NCBI GenBank assembly: GCA_041391665.1
Contig: JAWKNO010000002.1
Location: 1,612,001-1,676,000 of the forward strand
DNA length: 64,000 nucleotides
Direction: 5' to 3'
Source of the DNA: Bacteroidia bacterium
Lineage (GTDB): Bacteria > Bacteroidota > Bacteroidia > J057
A program made the position numbers and the translations under genes. Of this stretch, positions 9,839 through 18,192 are shown in pieces; position 1 is the first letter of the stretch; each line of letters opens with the position of its first letter. The notes below the pieces were generated by a model. It saw nothing but the letters and a program-made list of their open reading frames with translations. It had not been told where the DNA came from and ran no database searches.

Positions 9839-11302
9839 TCAAGGCAATGGATGTTGAATGGGCGAATCATTGACAAAATCATACAGAGTAAGCAGGCGCA
9901 GTTGCTGGCTTATTTGCCAAAATTCGCGCAAACTACTGATATAAGATCTCCTGGTCAGGTCTTTGGACCGGAGGCTCAGGGTCAGATCTGTTGTGCTTAT
10001 TTCTCCAAGCCGGTAGCGGTTTTGAGATATGTCAAACTGCTTTTGAGCAATTTCCTGGGCTTCAAGCGCAAACCTCAGCGTTTGCTGTACCTGTTGGTAA
10101 GCGGCGATCGTTTGCCTTAACTCGTTTTCCAATTCCTGATTTTGCTGCTTGACCCACTCGACGGTATAGGCTTGTTCTGTTTCAGACAACCGGGTTTCGG
10201 CTTTGCCTTTGCCCCAGTTTAGGAGCGGAATACTCAGTTCCAGCCAAAGCCCTTTTTCTGATTGAGGATTCTGGTAAATGGGCGAAAATGTTGCCGCACT
10301 CCCGGCATAACCGATGGATGCCTGCACAGATACCTGAAATCCATTTTGAGATTTAGCCCGTGCGGTTTGCTCCGCAGCTTCTAATTGGCGGCGGCGCCAG
10401 GTTTCGTACTCCGGGCGACTGGCTGCCGCACGATGGATAGCAGTGTTGAGATTTACTTCAGGCAGCGAATCGACCTCCGGATTGAGTAAAAAAATATCTC
10501 TGTTTTCCTGTATTCTCAGAAAATTTCTCAGCCGGTTGGCGGCAAGTAAGACAGACTGACTGGCATCATTTGTCGCTTTCCGGGCATTGATCTGCTCCAA
10601 CTGCAATTGCAGTAAATCATTTTCTGAAATTTTCCCCAACTCAAATCGCGCTTTTGCAATACCATAAAGGGTCGAACTGCTGGCCAGGTTCGCTTTCGCC
10701 AGCTGCCCATCTACCTGAGCCAGCAAAAGGTCAAAGTAGTAATACAAAGCTGTCTGACTAACTACTTCCATATCAAACTGATATTGTTTGACAGCTTCAG
10801 CGATTCTCAGGGGATCGAGTTTTAGTTGCCAGCGGGTTGGATTATAGGCAGAAAATGTCTGTTGAACCCCAATACGGAATGGTGTTCCGTTGTATCTTCT
10901 GAGGTCACTGGCAAAGTCGTTGTACTGCTGAAGATTAGATTGGGCAAAAATACGGGTTCCCGTTGCAGCCACGGTTTGAGAGACACCCAATGCGAGAAAA
11001 GAATTGTTATAAGAAATTCGCTGAAAGGCAATAGAGCCGTCTGGTTGGGTGGTCTCTGAAAATGTATTGGTATAGTTGGGAACTGTACCAGAGAGGGTCA
11101 ACTGGGGCAGTAAGCCGGCTCTGAAACTCTGATGCCGGTATTGCGCCTGTTGCAAATCGGCTCTCGCCCTGAAAGCGGGCAAAGATTGTCGGTGGGCAAG
11201 TGTCAATACCGTGTTCAGATCCAGCGTATCTGCCTGCGCGTGAAGTGATACTGTGCACACCAGCAGAAACCATCCGATTAGATATATTTTCATCCCATTC
11301 AT
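9839..11302 (-). CDS. TolC-family outer-membrane efflux channel
   Basis: The product has 487 residues. A signal peptide (ending SLHAQ) is followed by two outer-membrane-factor repeats with long coiled-coil helices. Typical motifs are LTLAHRQS near the start and the RYRLGEISTTDL stretch near the end of the second repeat. The start overlaps the stop of the adaptor gene in an ATGA arrangement, indicating translational coupling. It supplies the outer-membrane exit duct of the exporter encoded by the neighbouring genes. Confidence 0.92.
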   Translation of the reverse strand: MNGMKIYLIGWFLLVCTVSLHAQADTLDLNTVLTLAHRQSLPAFRARADLQQAQYRHQSFRAGLLPQLTLSGTVPNYTNTFSETTQPDGSIAFQRISYNNSFLALGVSQTVAATGTRIFAQSNLQQYNDFASDLRRYNGTPFRIGVQQTFSAYNPTRWQLKLDPLRIAEAVKQYQFDMEVVSQTALYYYFDLLLAQVDGQLAKANLASSSTLYGIAKARFELGKISENDLLQLQLEQINARKATNDASQSVLLAANRLRNFLRIQENRDIFLLNPEVDSLPEVNLNTAIHRAAASRPEYETWRRRQLEAAEQTARAKSQNGFQVSVQASIGYAGSAATFSPIYQNPQSEKGLWLELSIPLLNWGKGKAETRLSETEQAYTVEWVKQQNQELENELRQTIAAYQQVQQTLRFALEAQEIAQKQFDISQNRYRLGEISTTDLTLSLRSKDLTRRSYISSLREFWQISQQLRLLTLYDFVNDSPIQHPLP

Positions 11303-12546
11303 GGCTTCAGTTTGATTTGATCGAGATGTGCATAGTCTCTCATGTCTGAAAGAATAATTTTTTCCCCAACGCGTATATCGCCTTGCAATTCTACATATTC
11401 GAGGTTATTGAGCCCAACTTTTACCCTGCGTTTGCGGGCAAAATCTCCCTCCACAACAAAGATATCCTGCTCTTTTGCGCCTGAAAATGCGGGGCCATTG
11501 ACCACGCGCATTGCGCCTTCTTTCCGGTCAGTAATGACATATACCTCCACCTGCATATTGGGACGAAGGGCATCTGCGGAAGGGTCATCCAATACGACCT
11601 GGAATTGGAGTGTATTTTGTTCAACTGCAGGCGAAATACTTGTGATCAACCCTGTAAGAACCTCCCGGTTGATTTTCACCTTCACGGGAAGTCCGGCGCG
11701 AATCCGGTCTGCATACATATCTGAGCCGGTACCTTCTATGCGGAAACCGGAGAGGTTGGACAATCTGACAAGGGCTTCACCTTCGGTGATATTTTTACCG
11801 ATATTTTCATTAATCCAGGTGATTACACCGTCGCTGGGGGCGCGCAAGCTGGTTTCATTCAGCTTCTTTGCCAGTTCTGCCAATCTTTTTTCCTGAATCT
11901 GTACTTCCAGTTCGAGTTTCCGGCGGTCGCTTGCCAATGATTCTTTTCTGTATGCCAATTCGTTTTCGAGCTGAGATTTTTCCAGTCTGGCAATTTGTAA
12001 GGCAAGTTCTGCCTGTTTTACTTCCTCATTGGCGGTGCCGCCTACGGCGTGAAGTTGCCGCGCATCGGCAAGCTGGGCTTCCAGCCGGGAGAGTTGCAGG
12101 GCTTTGATCTGATCGCGAAGCTCAAGGTCCCGGAGGTCTTTGTCGTAGGTAAGTTTGAGGCTGGTAACATTGGTTTTGCGCAGCTCGAGTTCATCGCCGA
12201 GTTGTTCGTATTGCAGACGGATGAATGCTTCATCCAACGCCAAAATCAGTTCTCCGGTTTTTACGCTGGTTCCTGCACGGTGAAATACTTTATCCAGCCG
12301 GGAGGTAATGGGCGAAGTCAGCAATTGCTCATAGGCCGGGACCACCAGACCCGTTGTAGAAACGGCATTTTCAACTTCACCTTCCTCCACAACAGCAAAC
12401 CGAAAGGAGTTGATTTCGGCAGACGGGCGGAGAAAATACTGAAAAAGCCAGGCAAACATACCAAACGCAAAGACAATCAAAATGATCCTCGTGATTGTTC
12501 GGCGGCGCGCCTGGTTTTGATGGGACTGGGAAATCGGGCTATCCAT
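11299..12546 (-). CDS. Periplasmic adaptor (HlyD/membrane-fusion) subunit of the exporter
   Basis: The product is 415 residues from the ATG at 12546. A GTG at 12561 is in frame, but it lies only about nine bases after the transcription start predicted from the sigma-54 promoter, so the ATG is preferred. One N-terminal membrane helix anchors the protein. After it come a barrel-sandwich half-motif, a long coiled coil (about 100-220) and the returning half with beta-barrel domains. It is the first gene of the exporter operon and should bridge the permeases and the TolC-like channel. MacA-like adaptors of macrolide or peptide exporters are the closest known analogues. Confidence 0.9.
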   Translation of the reverse strand: MDSPISQSHQNQARRRTITRIILIVFAFGMFAWLFQYFLRPSAEINSFRFAVVEEGEVENAVSTTGLVVPAYEQLLTSPITSRLDKVFHRAGTSVKTGELILALDEAFIRLQYEQLGDELELRKTNVTSLKLTYDKDLRDLELRDQIKALQLSRLEAQLADARQLHAVGGTANEEVKQAELALQIARLEKSQLENELAYRKESLASDRRKLELEVQIQEKRLAELAKKLNETSLRAPSDGVITWINENIGKNITEGEALVRLSNLSGFRIEGTGSDMYADRIRAGLPVKVKINREVLTGLITSISPAVEQNTLQFQVVLDDPSADALRPNMQVEVYVITDRKEGAMRVVNGPAFSGAKEQDIFVVEGDFARKRRVKVGLNNLEYVELQGDIRVGEKIILSDMRDYAHLDQIKLKP

Positions 12547-12580
12547 TTGGAAATCGTTCACAATGATTTACTGATAGAAA

Positions 12581-12596
12581 GCCAAGAGTTGTGCCA
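12581..12596 (-). promoter_or_regulatory. Sigma-54 (-24/-12) promoter of the exporter operon
   Basis: Read on the minus strand the sequence is TGGCAC-AACTC-TTGGC. The TGGCAC at 12596-12591 matches the -24 element exactly. The TTG of the -12 element is at the canonical spacing, with one mismatch in the GC pair (TTGG instead of TTGC). The implied transcription start is near 12570, about 24 bases before the ATG at 12546. The operon encodes an NtrC-type activator with an intact GAFTGA loop, which fits. Confidence 0.6.
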
Positions 12597-12647
12597 GGAT
12601 ATAAAGTATTGATTTACAAATACTTATGCAAGAAAATCAAATAAAAA

Positions 12648-12682
12648 AGTGTTCGAAAACGAACGCTTTTTCCGAAAACGAA
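12648..12682. promoter_or_regulatory. Candidate upstream activator sites for the NtrC-type regulator
   Basis: An inverted repeat with 8-base arms and one mismatch lies at 12648-12667 (arms AGTGTTCG and CGAACGCT around AAAA). The ten bases CGAAAACGAA occur at 12654-12663 and again at 12673-12682, 19 bp apart, about two helical turns. The sites lie roughly 80-110 bp upstream of the predicted sigma-54 transcription start, the usual place for enhancer binding. Assignment to the operon's own regulator is inference. Confidence 0.4.
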
Positions 12683-12836
12683 AAATTATTTTTCAGCTTG
12701 CAGGGATAATATTGCCTGGCGCGGGGGTCCGGGCAGATTTTTGATACCGGGAGCAGGAAAACAGGGTGTGTTTCAGAGGCAGAAGCTCAGAGAGCTGGGC
12801 TTAGGGAATGAGAATAGAGGAAAACACCTGTTTTCA

Positions 12837-13250
12837 TTATTTATCAGGGAAAAATTCATTTAAAATATTCATGAGCATTTCCGCGGTAAGGGGCTTATTT
12901 AAAAATTTACGGATTTCCGTCAGGTTTTCTGCCTTATTTTTGTCGCTGGGGTCTGGAGAAGTTGTCAGCATGACCACAATTACTCTGCCCTGCTGAAATA
13001 ATTCGAGCTTACGGTAGGCTTCCAAAAACTCCCAGCCGTTCATCCCGGGCATATTGATATCCAGGAAAATGAGATCAGGCTGCGGGTAAGCACCATTTTG
13101 TTTTGTGGTTAAATACGCAAGCGCTTCCATGCCACTTTCTACAGCCAGTACTTGCCGGGCAACGCCAGCTTTTTCGATTACCATTTTGTGGATGAAGTTA
13201 TCATCTTCATCATCATCAATCAGCAGGACGCAATTCAGTATTTGATTCAT
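12837..13250 (-). CDS. Receiver-only response regulator
   Basis: The product is 137 residues from the ATG at 13250 (MNQILNCVLLIDDD); the frame is open further upstream but only through the neighbouring kinase gene. It is a single CheY-like receiver with acidic pocket residues at 12-14, phosphoacceptor Asp64 (LIFLDINMPG), a conserved Thr in MLTTSPD and Lys in FLNKPL. There is no output domain. It overlaps the kinase gene by 35 bases, so the two are coupled. It probably relays phosphate or acts by protein contact. It belongs to the Rcp1-like group often paired with bacterial photo- and hormone-receptor-like kinases. Confidence 0.9.
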   Translation of the reverse strand: MNQILNCVLLIDDDEDDNFIHKMVIEKAGVARQVLAVESGMEALAYLTTKQNGAYPQPDLIFLDINMPGMNGWEFLEAYRKLELFQQGRVIVVMLTTSPDPSDKNKAENLTEIRKFLNKPLTAEMLMNILNEFFPDK

Positions 13251-14730
13251 ATATATGGTAATCAGGAATAGTAAAATAAAAAGTACTGCCTTCACCGGGA
13301 ATGGATTCGACCCAGATTTTTCCGCCATGAAGGTCAACAATCTTTGCGCAATGTGCAAGTCCAATACCGGTTCCTTCATATTTGGACCGGGCATTCAGTC
13401 GTTGAAAAATTTCAAAGATTTTTGACAAATATTTTTCTTCAATCCCAATACCATTATCCTGAATGGTAAATAGATAATCGCTGGATACCTTTTGAGCGGA
13501 AATCTTAATATGAGGCGCGGTCCCTTCTTTTCGGAATTTTAACGCATTAGCGATGAGATTCTGAAATAAAAGCGCCAATTCTGTCTTATAGCCATTAAAG
13601 ATTGGCATTGGGCTCAGATCGAAGGTTGCGTTAGATTCTGAGATGCTAAAAGCGAGATCAGCCAATACATTCCGGATAATCTCATTCCCATCCACGATTA
13701 TTTGTTGACGATCCTGACCAATACGGGAAAAATCCAGTAAATCCTTAATCAAGGATTTCATTCGGTCTGTTGCATTTCGGATCACATTGAGGTACATATT
13801 GGCATCATCCCCCAGCTTATCGTGGTATTCGTCATACAGGAGGTTGGTATAGTTGGTAATGGTTTTCAAAGGGCTTTGCAAATCGTGGGAGGCGACATAC
13901 GTGATTTGACTCATTTCTTTGTTTTTTGTCTCCAGATCACTTGCATGACGCTCACGCATTTGTTCTTCCCGGTGTCTGTCAGTGAGATCATGTGTTACTT
14001 TACTTAAACCTATAATTTCACCATTTTCATTGCGGATCGCCGTGAGCGTCGTACTTACCCATACTATGCCCCCATCTTTTTTTTGTCGGGCACCTTCATC
14101 ATGGGCAATACCATGCATAAGTGCCTTTTGAATTAGCCGTTCAGGCAGGCCATTGTCCTGGTCTTCTTGTGTATAGAATATGCGGATATGTTTTCCGACG
14201 ACTTCCGCTGAGGTATATCCTTTGATCTTTTCAGCGCCTTTATTCCAGGTACGGATAAAGCCACTGGTATCCAGCAGGATGATCACATACCCTTCGATCT
14301 GGGAAAAGGCGATATCGGCCTGTTCCGATAAGCTTTTGGCCTCCCGGAAAGCATTCATATCCGGAATAGACAAAGCAGAAGGAATAAGACGGTACAAGGT
14401 AATCGCCGTAAAAACCGAAATGATCCCGGTAATCACCTTCATGAAGCCTTCCAAATAATATAAAGGGAACCAGATTGTCACAAGACTCAATAAATGCGTG
14501 ACACCACAGGCAAAAATAAAGGCCCCAAACAGGATAAATATTCGCCTATACTTCAGATCTTTCCGCCTTTTGACAAAGATCCATAATGCAAATGGAATTA
14601 AAAAATAGGCCGCAACCGTCAGAGAATCACCAATTATTTGAGCCCATAGAACATCAGATTGCCAAAAATAGCAATGTCCATGAGGCATAAAATGGTTGGC
14701 CCGGAAAAAATGCCGAAAGAAATCAATCAT
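13216..14730 (-). CDS. Histidine kinase with ethylene-receptor-like N-terminal domain
   Basis: The product has 504 residues. Three membrane helices (about 28-120) carry the signature of plant and cyanobacterial ethylene receptors. Asp35, Tyr42, Ile72, Cys75 and His79 occupy the same relative spacing as Asp25, Tyr32, Ile62, Cys65 and His69 of Arabidopsis ETR1. Cys75 and His79 are the copper-ligand positions, in GAFIFACGVTHLLSL. An N-terminal MPHGHCYFW motif precedes them, as in many bacterial members. A PAS domain (about 135-255) and a kinase core follow, with His282 in VASHDLQSPLKT and ATP boxes LFQNLIANALKF, DNGIGI and GTGIGLAHCAKI. There is no GAF domain, unlike ETR1. Ethylene or copper binding is inferred from residues only. 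Confidence 0.88.
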   Translation of the reverse strand: MIDFFRHFFRANHFMPHGHCYFWQSDVLWAQIIGDSLTVAAYFLIPFALWIFVKRRKDLKYRRIFILFGAFIFACGVTHLLSLVTIWFPLYYLEGFMKVITGIISVFTAITLYRLIPSALSIPDMNAFREAKSLSEQADIAFSQIEGYVIILLDTSGFIRTWNKGAEKIKGYTSAEVVGKHIRIFYTQEDQDNGLPERLIQKALMHGIAHDEGARQKKDGGIVWVSTTLTAIRNENGEIIGLSKVTHDLTDRHREEQMRERHASDLETKNKEMSQITYVASHDLQSPLKTITNYTNLLYDEYHDKLGDDANMYLNVIRNATDRMKSLIKDLLDFSRIGQDRQQIIVDGNEIIRNVLADLAFSISESNATFDLSPMPIFNGYKTELALLFQNLIANALKFRKEGTAPHIKISAQKVSSDYLFTIQDNGIGIEEKYLSKIFEIFQRLNARSKYEGTGIGLAHCAKIVDLHGGKIWVESIPGEGSTFYFTIPDYHIYESNTELRPAD

Positions 14731-14759
14731 CTCAATCCCCTAATTTGATTTTCATAGTT

Positions 14760-17342
14760 TTACGTTGCTTTGAGTCCCTCAATATTTACAAAAGTAATGA
14801 CAATCCCTTTTATGACTCTTTCCGAAGTCTTATAAGGCAGTATTCTCATAAAATAGTGGCCTTTATCCTTAATGGTTATATCCTCATTGAATCTGATACC
14901 TTTTGTCAGCACTTCCTCGGCTTTCTTCAAAATATCTTTTATTCCAAGATCTGTATTAAAATGGCTGATAGGGCGTCCGATATCCTGAGGCATGAGATTA
15001 AAATATTCCTGAATAGCAGGCGTAAACTTTCTGATTCTCATGTCGGAATCAAGGAAAATAGTTCCGATTTCACTGGCGCTCATCATATTATCCATATCAC
15101 TTGAGAGCTCAGAAAGATGGAGGATTTTTTCCTGAAATTCGGCATTGACACTGTGAAGTTCTTCATTGACAGATTGAAGTTCTTCATTGGTACTTTGCAA
15201 CTCTTCGTTAGCGGCCATGAGTTCCTCGTTGGAGGCCTGGAGTTCTTCATTAGAGGTTTCGAGTTCCTCAATTGTCGCCTGGAGATTTTCCCTGGTATCT
15301 TTCAGTTGTTGTTCGAGATAATTGATCCGGTCTTTGACGGCATCGTTTATTTCAAACAAATCCGTATCCTCCCTTTCAACGGTCCCATCATGTTCAATAA
15401 AACTGATCAGTAAGATTTTTTCAATCCGGTTGAGTTGAGGCAGAGGGATCACATTGAGATCGCAGACAAAATGGTCCGAATCATTGTATTTAAACTGGAT
15501 GTTATTGTAGCGGACGGGGTCATTGGTTTTACTTGCTTTTCTGATAGCAGTACTAAGAGGTATCACAAGGTCTTTGTGAACCATTTTCAGGAAGTTAAGT
15601 GTCAGGGCTTTTTCGGGAAGCCGCACATATTTGGACACGCCACCAGCCAGGTAGAGGACATCAAAATCTTCGTTGATAAAAACACATTTCGGCGAGTATA
15701 ACTCAACCAGTGTATCTTTAAACTGATCGATCCAATGAGGTTGAAACCTTTTTTTGGTAGGATTACCCAATGGGTTGTGGAGAGAAGCCGGGGTAATATT
15801 GAGAAAAGAAGGAGAATGGCCGGAGAGCAAATCGGGCATTACCGTCTGAGGTTCAGAAGTATGTTGGTAAATTTTCCAGCGTTTGCTGACAGGTTCCATA
15901 ATTTCTGCGATATCACCGACCGATTCGCTGGGTCCCAGAAAGAGAAAGCCCCCTTTATTGATCGCAAACCGGAAGATGGTCATAATTTTATCCTGAAGGG
16001 TAGATTCCAGATAAATCATCAGGTTGCGGCAAACAATCATATCCACCCGATTGAAAGGCGGATCGCTAAAAATATTATGTCGGGCAAAAACCACCTGGTT
16101 TCTCAGATTCTGGGAAATATGGTAAGACTGATCTTTTTGGGTAAAATATTCATACAAATAAGACTTTTTCACATCCGCAGAAATATTCACGGGGTACACG
16201 CCATTCCCTGCAATTTCCAGCGCTTTCACATCAATATCTGTGGCAAATATTTTAATGGGATGGGTGAGCTTATGTCTGGCTTTATAGTCTTCCAGTAAAA
16301 TCAGGATAGAATAGGCTTCTTCACCGGTGGAACAGCCAGGTGTCCAAATCCGGATCGTTTCGCGTTCCGATTTATTTTTAAAGATTTCAGGTATAACTTT
16401 TTTCTCAATAATTTCAAATGCCTCCGGATCGCGAAAAAACTGGGTAACGCCTATAAGCAGGTCCTGTTGAAGGGTATGCACTTCTTTTTTATTTTCCAGG
16501 AGGTCTGCATAGTAACTTTCCATGGATTCCATCCCATTGATTTTCATTCGTCTTGCAATCCGCCTGTAAATGGTGGTGCGTTTGTAAAGGATGAAATCAA
16601 TACCGGTTTTGTCTTTAATCAAATTGATGATTCGCCTGAATATTTCAGCCTCAAAAGGCTCCTGTGCAATAGTCAGATTTCTTTGCAGCATAGACTTTTG
16701 AATGGTTTCTGAAAGCTGGCTGGCAATTTGGGGAGGGGTAAGCACAAAATCCACCAGTTGGGTAGAGATTGCACTCAAGGGCATCCCATTAAATTTTGCA
16801 GAGTTGGGCTCCTGAACGATGACAATCCCACCGTACTCTTTGATGGTCTTGATACCTCTTGTACCATCTGTACCTGTTCCGGATAACACAACCCCTACAG
16901 CCCGTTCTCCCTGATCTTCACCGAGGGAATGAAAAAATATATCAATCGGAAAATTAATATTCAGCAAAGGGTCTTTTTGTTTGAGATACAGGCGGCCCTT
17001 ATTGATGATCAGGTTGGTTTTGGGCGGCATGACATAGACAGAATTAGGCTGGACCTGCATCCCATCATCAATCTGCCTGATCTTCATATGTGTATGTTTG
17101 GAGAGCAGCTCCACCATCAGGCTTTTATAATCAGGGGCAAGATGTTGCACAATGACATAGGCGATTTGGCTGCTTTGGGGAATATTATCAAACAACAGCT
17201 GAAGTGCTTCGAGGCCACCTGCAGAAGTACCAATACCGACGATATAAGGGCGAGGGTCTGGTGCAATTTCTTGTACGGATAGGTCGGCAGAGTTTTTTGA
17301 GTCGGGCATGCTTCTGTAATTGTTCAGTACACTTGTTTCCAT
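14760..17342 (-). CDS. CheB-CheR fusion with coiled coil and PAS domain
   Basis: The product has 860 residues. The CheB methylesterase domain comes first with its catalytic triad intact: Ser40 (GIGTSAGG), His67 (VIVQHLAPD) and Asp159 (SGTGTDG). A CheR methyltransferase follows (about 215-490) with an SAM-binding WTPGCSTGEEAYS motif and VDMIVCRNLMIYL. A Glu-rich coiled coil of repeated ELxxxNEEL units (about 650-735) leads to a C-terminal PAS domain. There is no receiver in front of CheB and no kinase core at the end. Such fusions usually work outside classical chemotaxis; no chemoreceptor, CheA or CheW gene is nearby, so the methylation target is unknown. Confidence 0.92.
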   Translation of the reverse strand: METSVLNNYRSMPDSKNSADLSVQEIAPDPRPYIVGIGTSAGGLEALQLLFDNIPQSSQIAYVIVQHLAPDYKSLMVELLSKHTHMKIRQIDDGMQVQPNSVYVMPPKTNLIINKGRLYLKQKDPLLNINFPIDIFFHSLGEDQGERAVGVVLSGTGTDGTRGIKTIKEYGGIVIVQEPNSAKFNGMPLSAISTQLVDFVLTPPQIASQLSETIQKSMLQRNLTIAQEPFEAEIFRRIINLIKDKTGIDFILYKRTTIYRRIARRMKINGMESMESYYADLLENKKEVHTLQQDLLIGVTQFFRDPEAFEIIEKKVIPEIFKNKSERETIRIWTPGCSTGEEAYSILILLEDYKARHKLTHPIKIFATDIDVKALEIAGNGVYPVNISADVKKSYLYEYFTQKDQSYHISQNLRNQVVFARHNIFSDPPFNRVDMIVCRNLMIYLESTLQDKIMTIFRFAINKGGFLFLGPSESVGDIAEIMEPVSKRWKIYQHTSEPQTVMPDLLSGHSPSFLNITPASLHNPLGNPTKKRFQPHWIDQFKDTLVELYSPKCVFINEDFDVLYLAGGVSKYVRLPEKALTLNFLKMVHKDLVIPLSTAIRKASKTNDPVRYNNIQFKYNDSDHFVCDLNVIPLPQLNRIEKILLISFIEHDGTVEREDTDLFEINDAVKDRINYLEQQLKDTRENLQATIEELETSNEELQASNEELMAANEELQSTNEELQSVNEELHSVNAEFQEKILHLSELSSDMDNMMSASEIGTIFLDSDMRIRKFTPAIQEYFNLMPQDIGRPISHFNTDLGIKDILKKAEEVLTKGIRFNEDITIKDKGHYFMRILPYKTSERVIKGIVITFVNIEGLKAT

Positions 17343-17493
17343 TCCCCTGATTTATTGCCGATTATGCTATAATAATCCAATTTCAGAGGAACAGGTCAGG
17401 ATAATAATGCCAAAATATGAAAAAGTAATTAGAAGTTTCAATTATTGTAATTATTTTAGGATGATATTTATCTGTTAAAATTGTGAGCATTAA

Positions 17494-18099
17494 ATGGAGT
17501 ACATTAAAAATGAAATTACAGCGATAATACTTGAGGATGATCCCGAAGATGCAGAGTTGATCGCTGATATCCTGAAAAAGACCCGATTTACCTTTACCCT
17601 CCACTTTGCAGCGAGGCTGGAAGAATACCAGGCACTTCTTCGGCTTACCAATCCTCACCTGATTCTTGCTGATTACCGACTCCCCGATATTACCGGTCAT
17701 GAGGCGATGATTATGGCATTGGAATGCAACTCGATGATTCCATTTGTTTTTGTAACCGGCTCTATCGGAGAACAACTCGCGGCAGACACGATTCTCAGTG
17801 GCGCATGGGGGTATGTACTCAAAGATAATATCAAGATACTTCCCCATGTGATCGAAACGGTAGTTTTGAAATACAATGAATTGGTCGGAAATGAATTTCT
17901 ACCCAGAGTACTGGCCACAAGAAACCGTGTTCACAAACAAATTCTGGCCAACAATGTAATTCTCAACAAAGTACATGCATTTGTTAACAACCAGGATGCG
18001 AAAATGCAAGAGATTGCCAACAAAAACATTCAGGAAAACAATACCGGAGAAGATGAAGTTACTCCCGAAAATAATACAGATATGAAATCAGAAAACTAG
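17494..18099 (+). CDS. Receiver-domain response regulator with polar C-terminal tail
   Basis: The product has 201 residues. Residues 5-125 form a CheY-like receiver with acidic residues Asp15-Asp16, phosphoacceptor Asp60 (LILADYRLPD), Thr in FVTGS and Lys in YVLKDN. The remaining 75 residues are helical then polar and Asn/Glu-rich, with no recognisable output domain. The gene is divergent from the CheB-CheR gene at 17342 across a 151-base gap and is followed 93 bases on by a second CheB-CheR gene, suggesting service in the same pathway. Confidence 0.85.
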   Translation: MEYIKNEITAIILEDDPEDAELIADILKKTRFTFTLHFAARLEEYQALLRLTNPHLILADYRLPDITGHEAMIMALECNSMIPFVFVTGSIGEQLAADTILSGAWGYVLKDNIKILPHVIETVVLKYNELVGNEFLPRVLATRNRVHKQILANNVILNKVHAFVNNQDAKMQEIANKNIQENNTGEDEVTPENNTDMKSEN

Positions 18100-18192
18100 T
18101 CCGAACATTACCCCCTGGCTTTCAAGACACAACCTACTGGCATAGTATCTTAGTTTGATTTCGGTTTATACATATTATGTCCATCGACCCCA

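Noticed and set aside
15117..15413. Antisense open frame in the CheB/CheR gene
   Set aside because: It is the complement of the repetitive Glu-rich coiled-coil codons (GAA/GAG gives TTC/CTC), with no independent coding signal.
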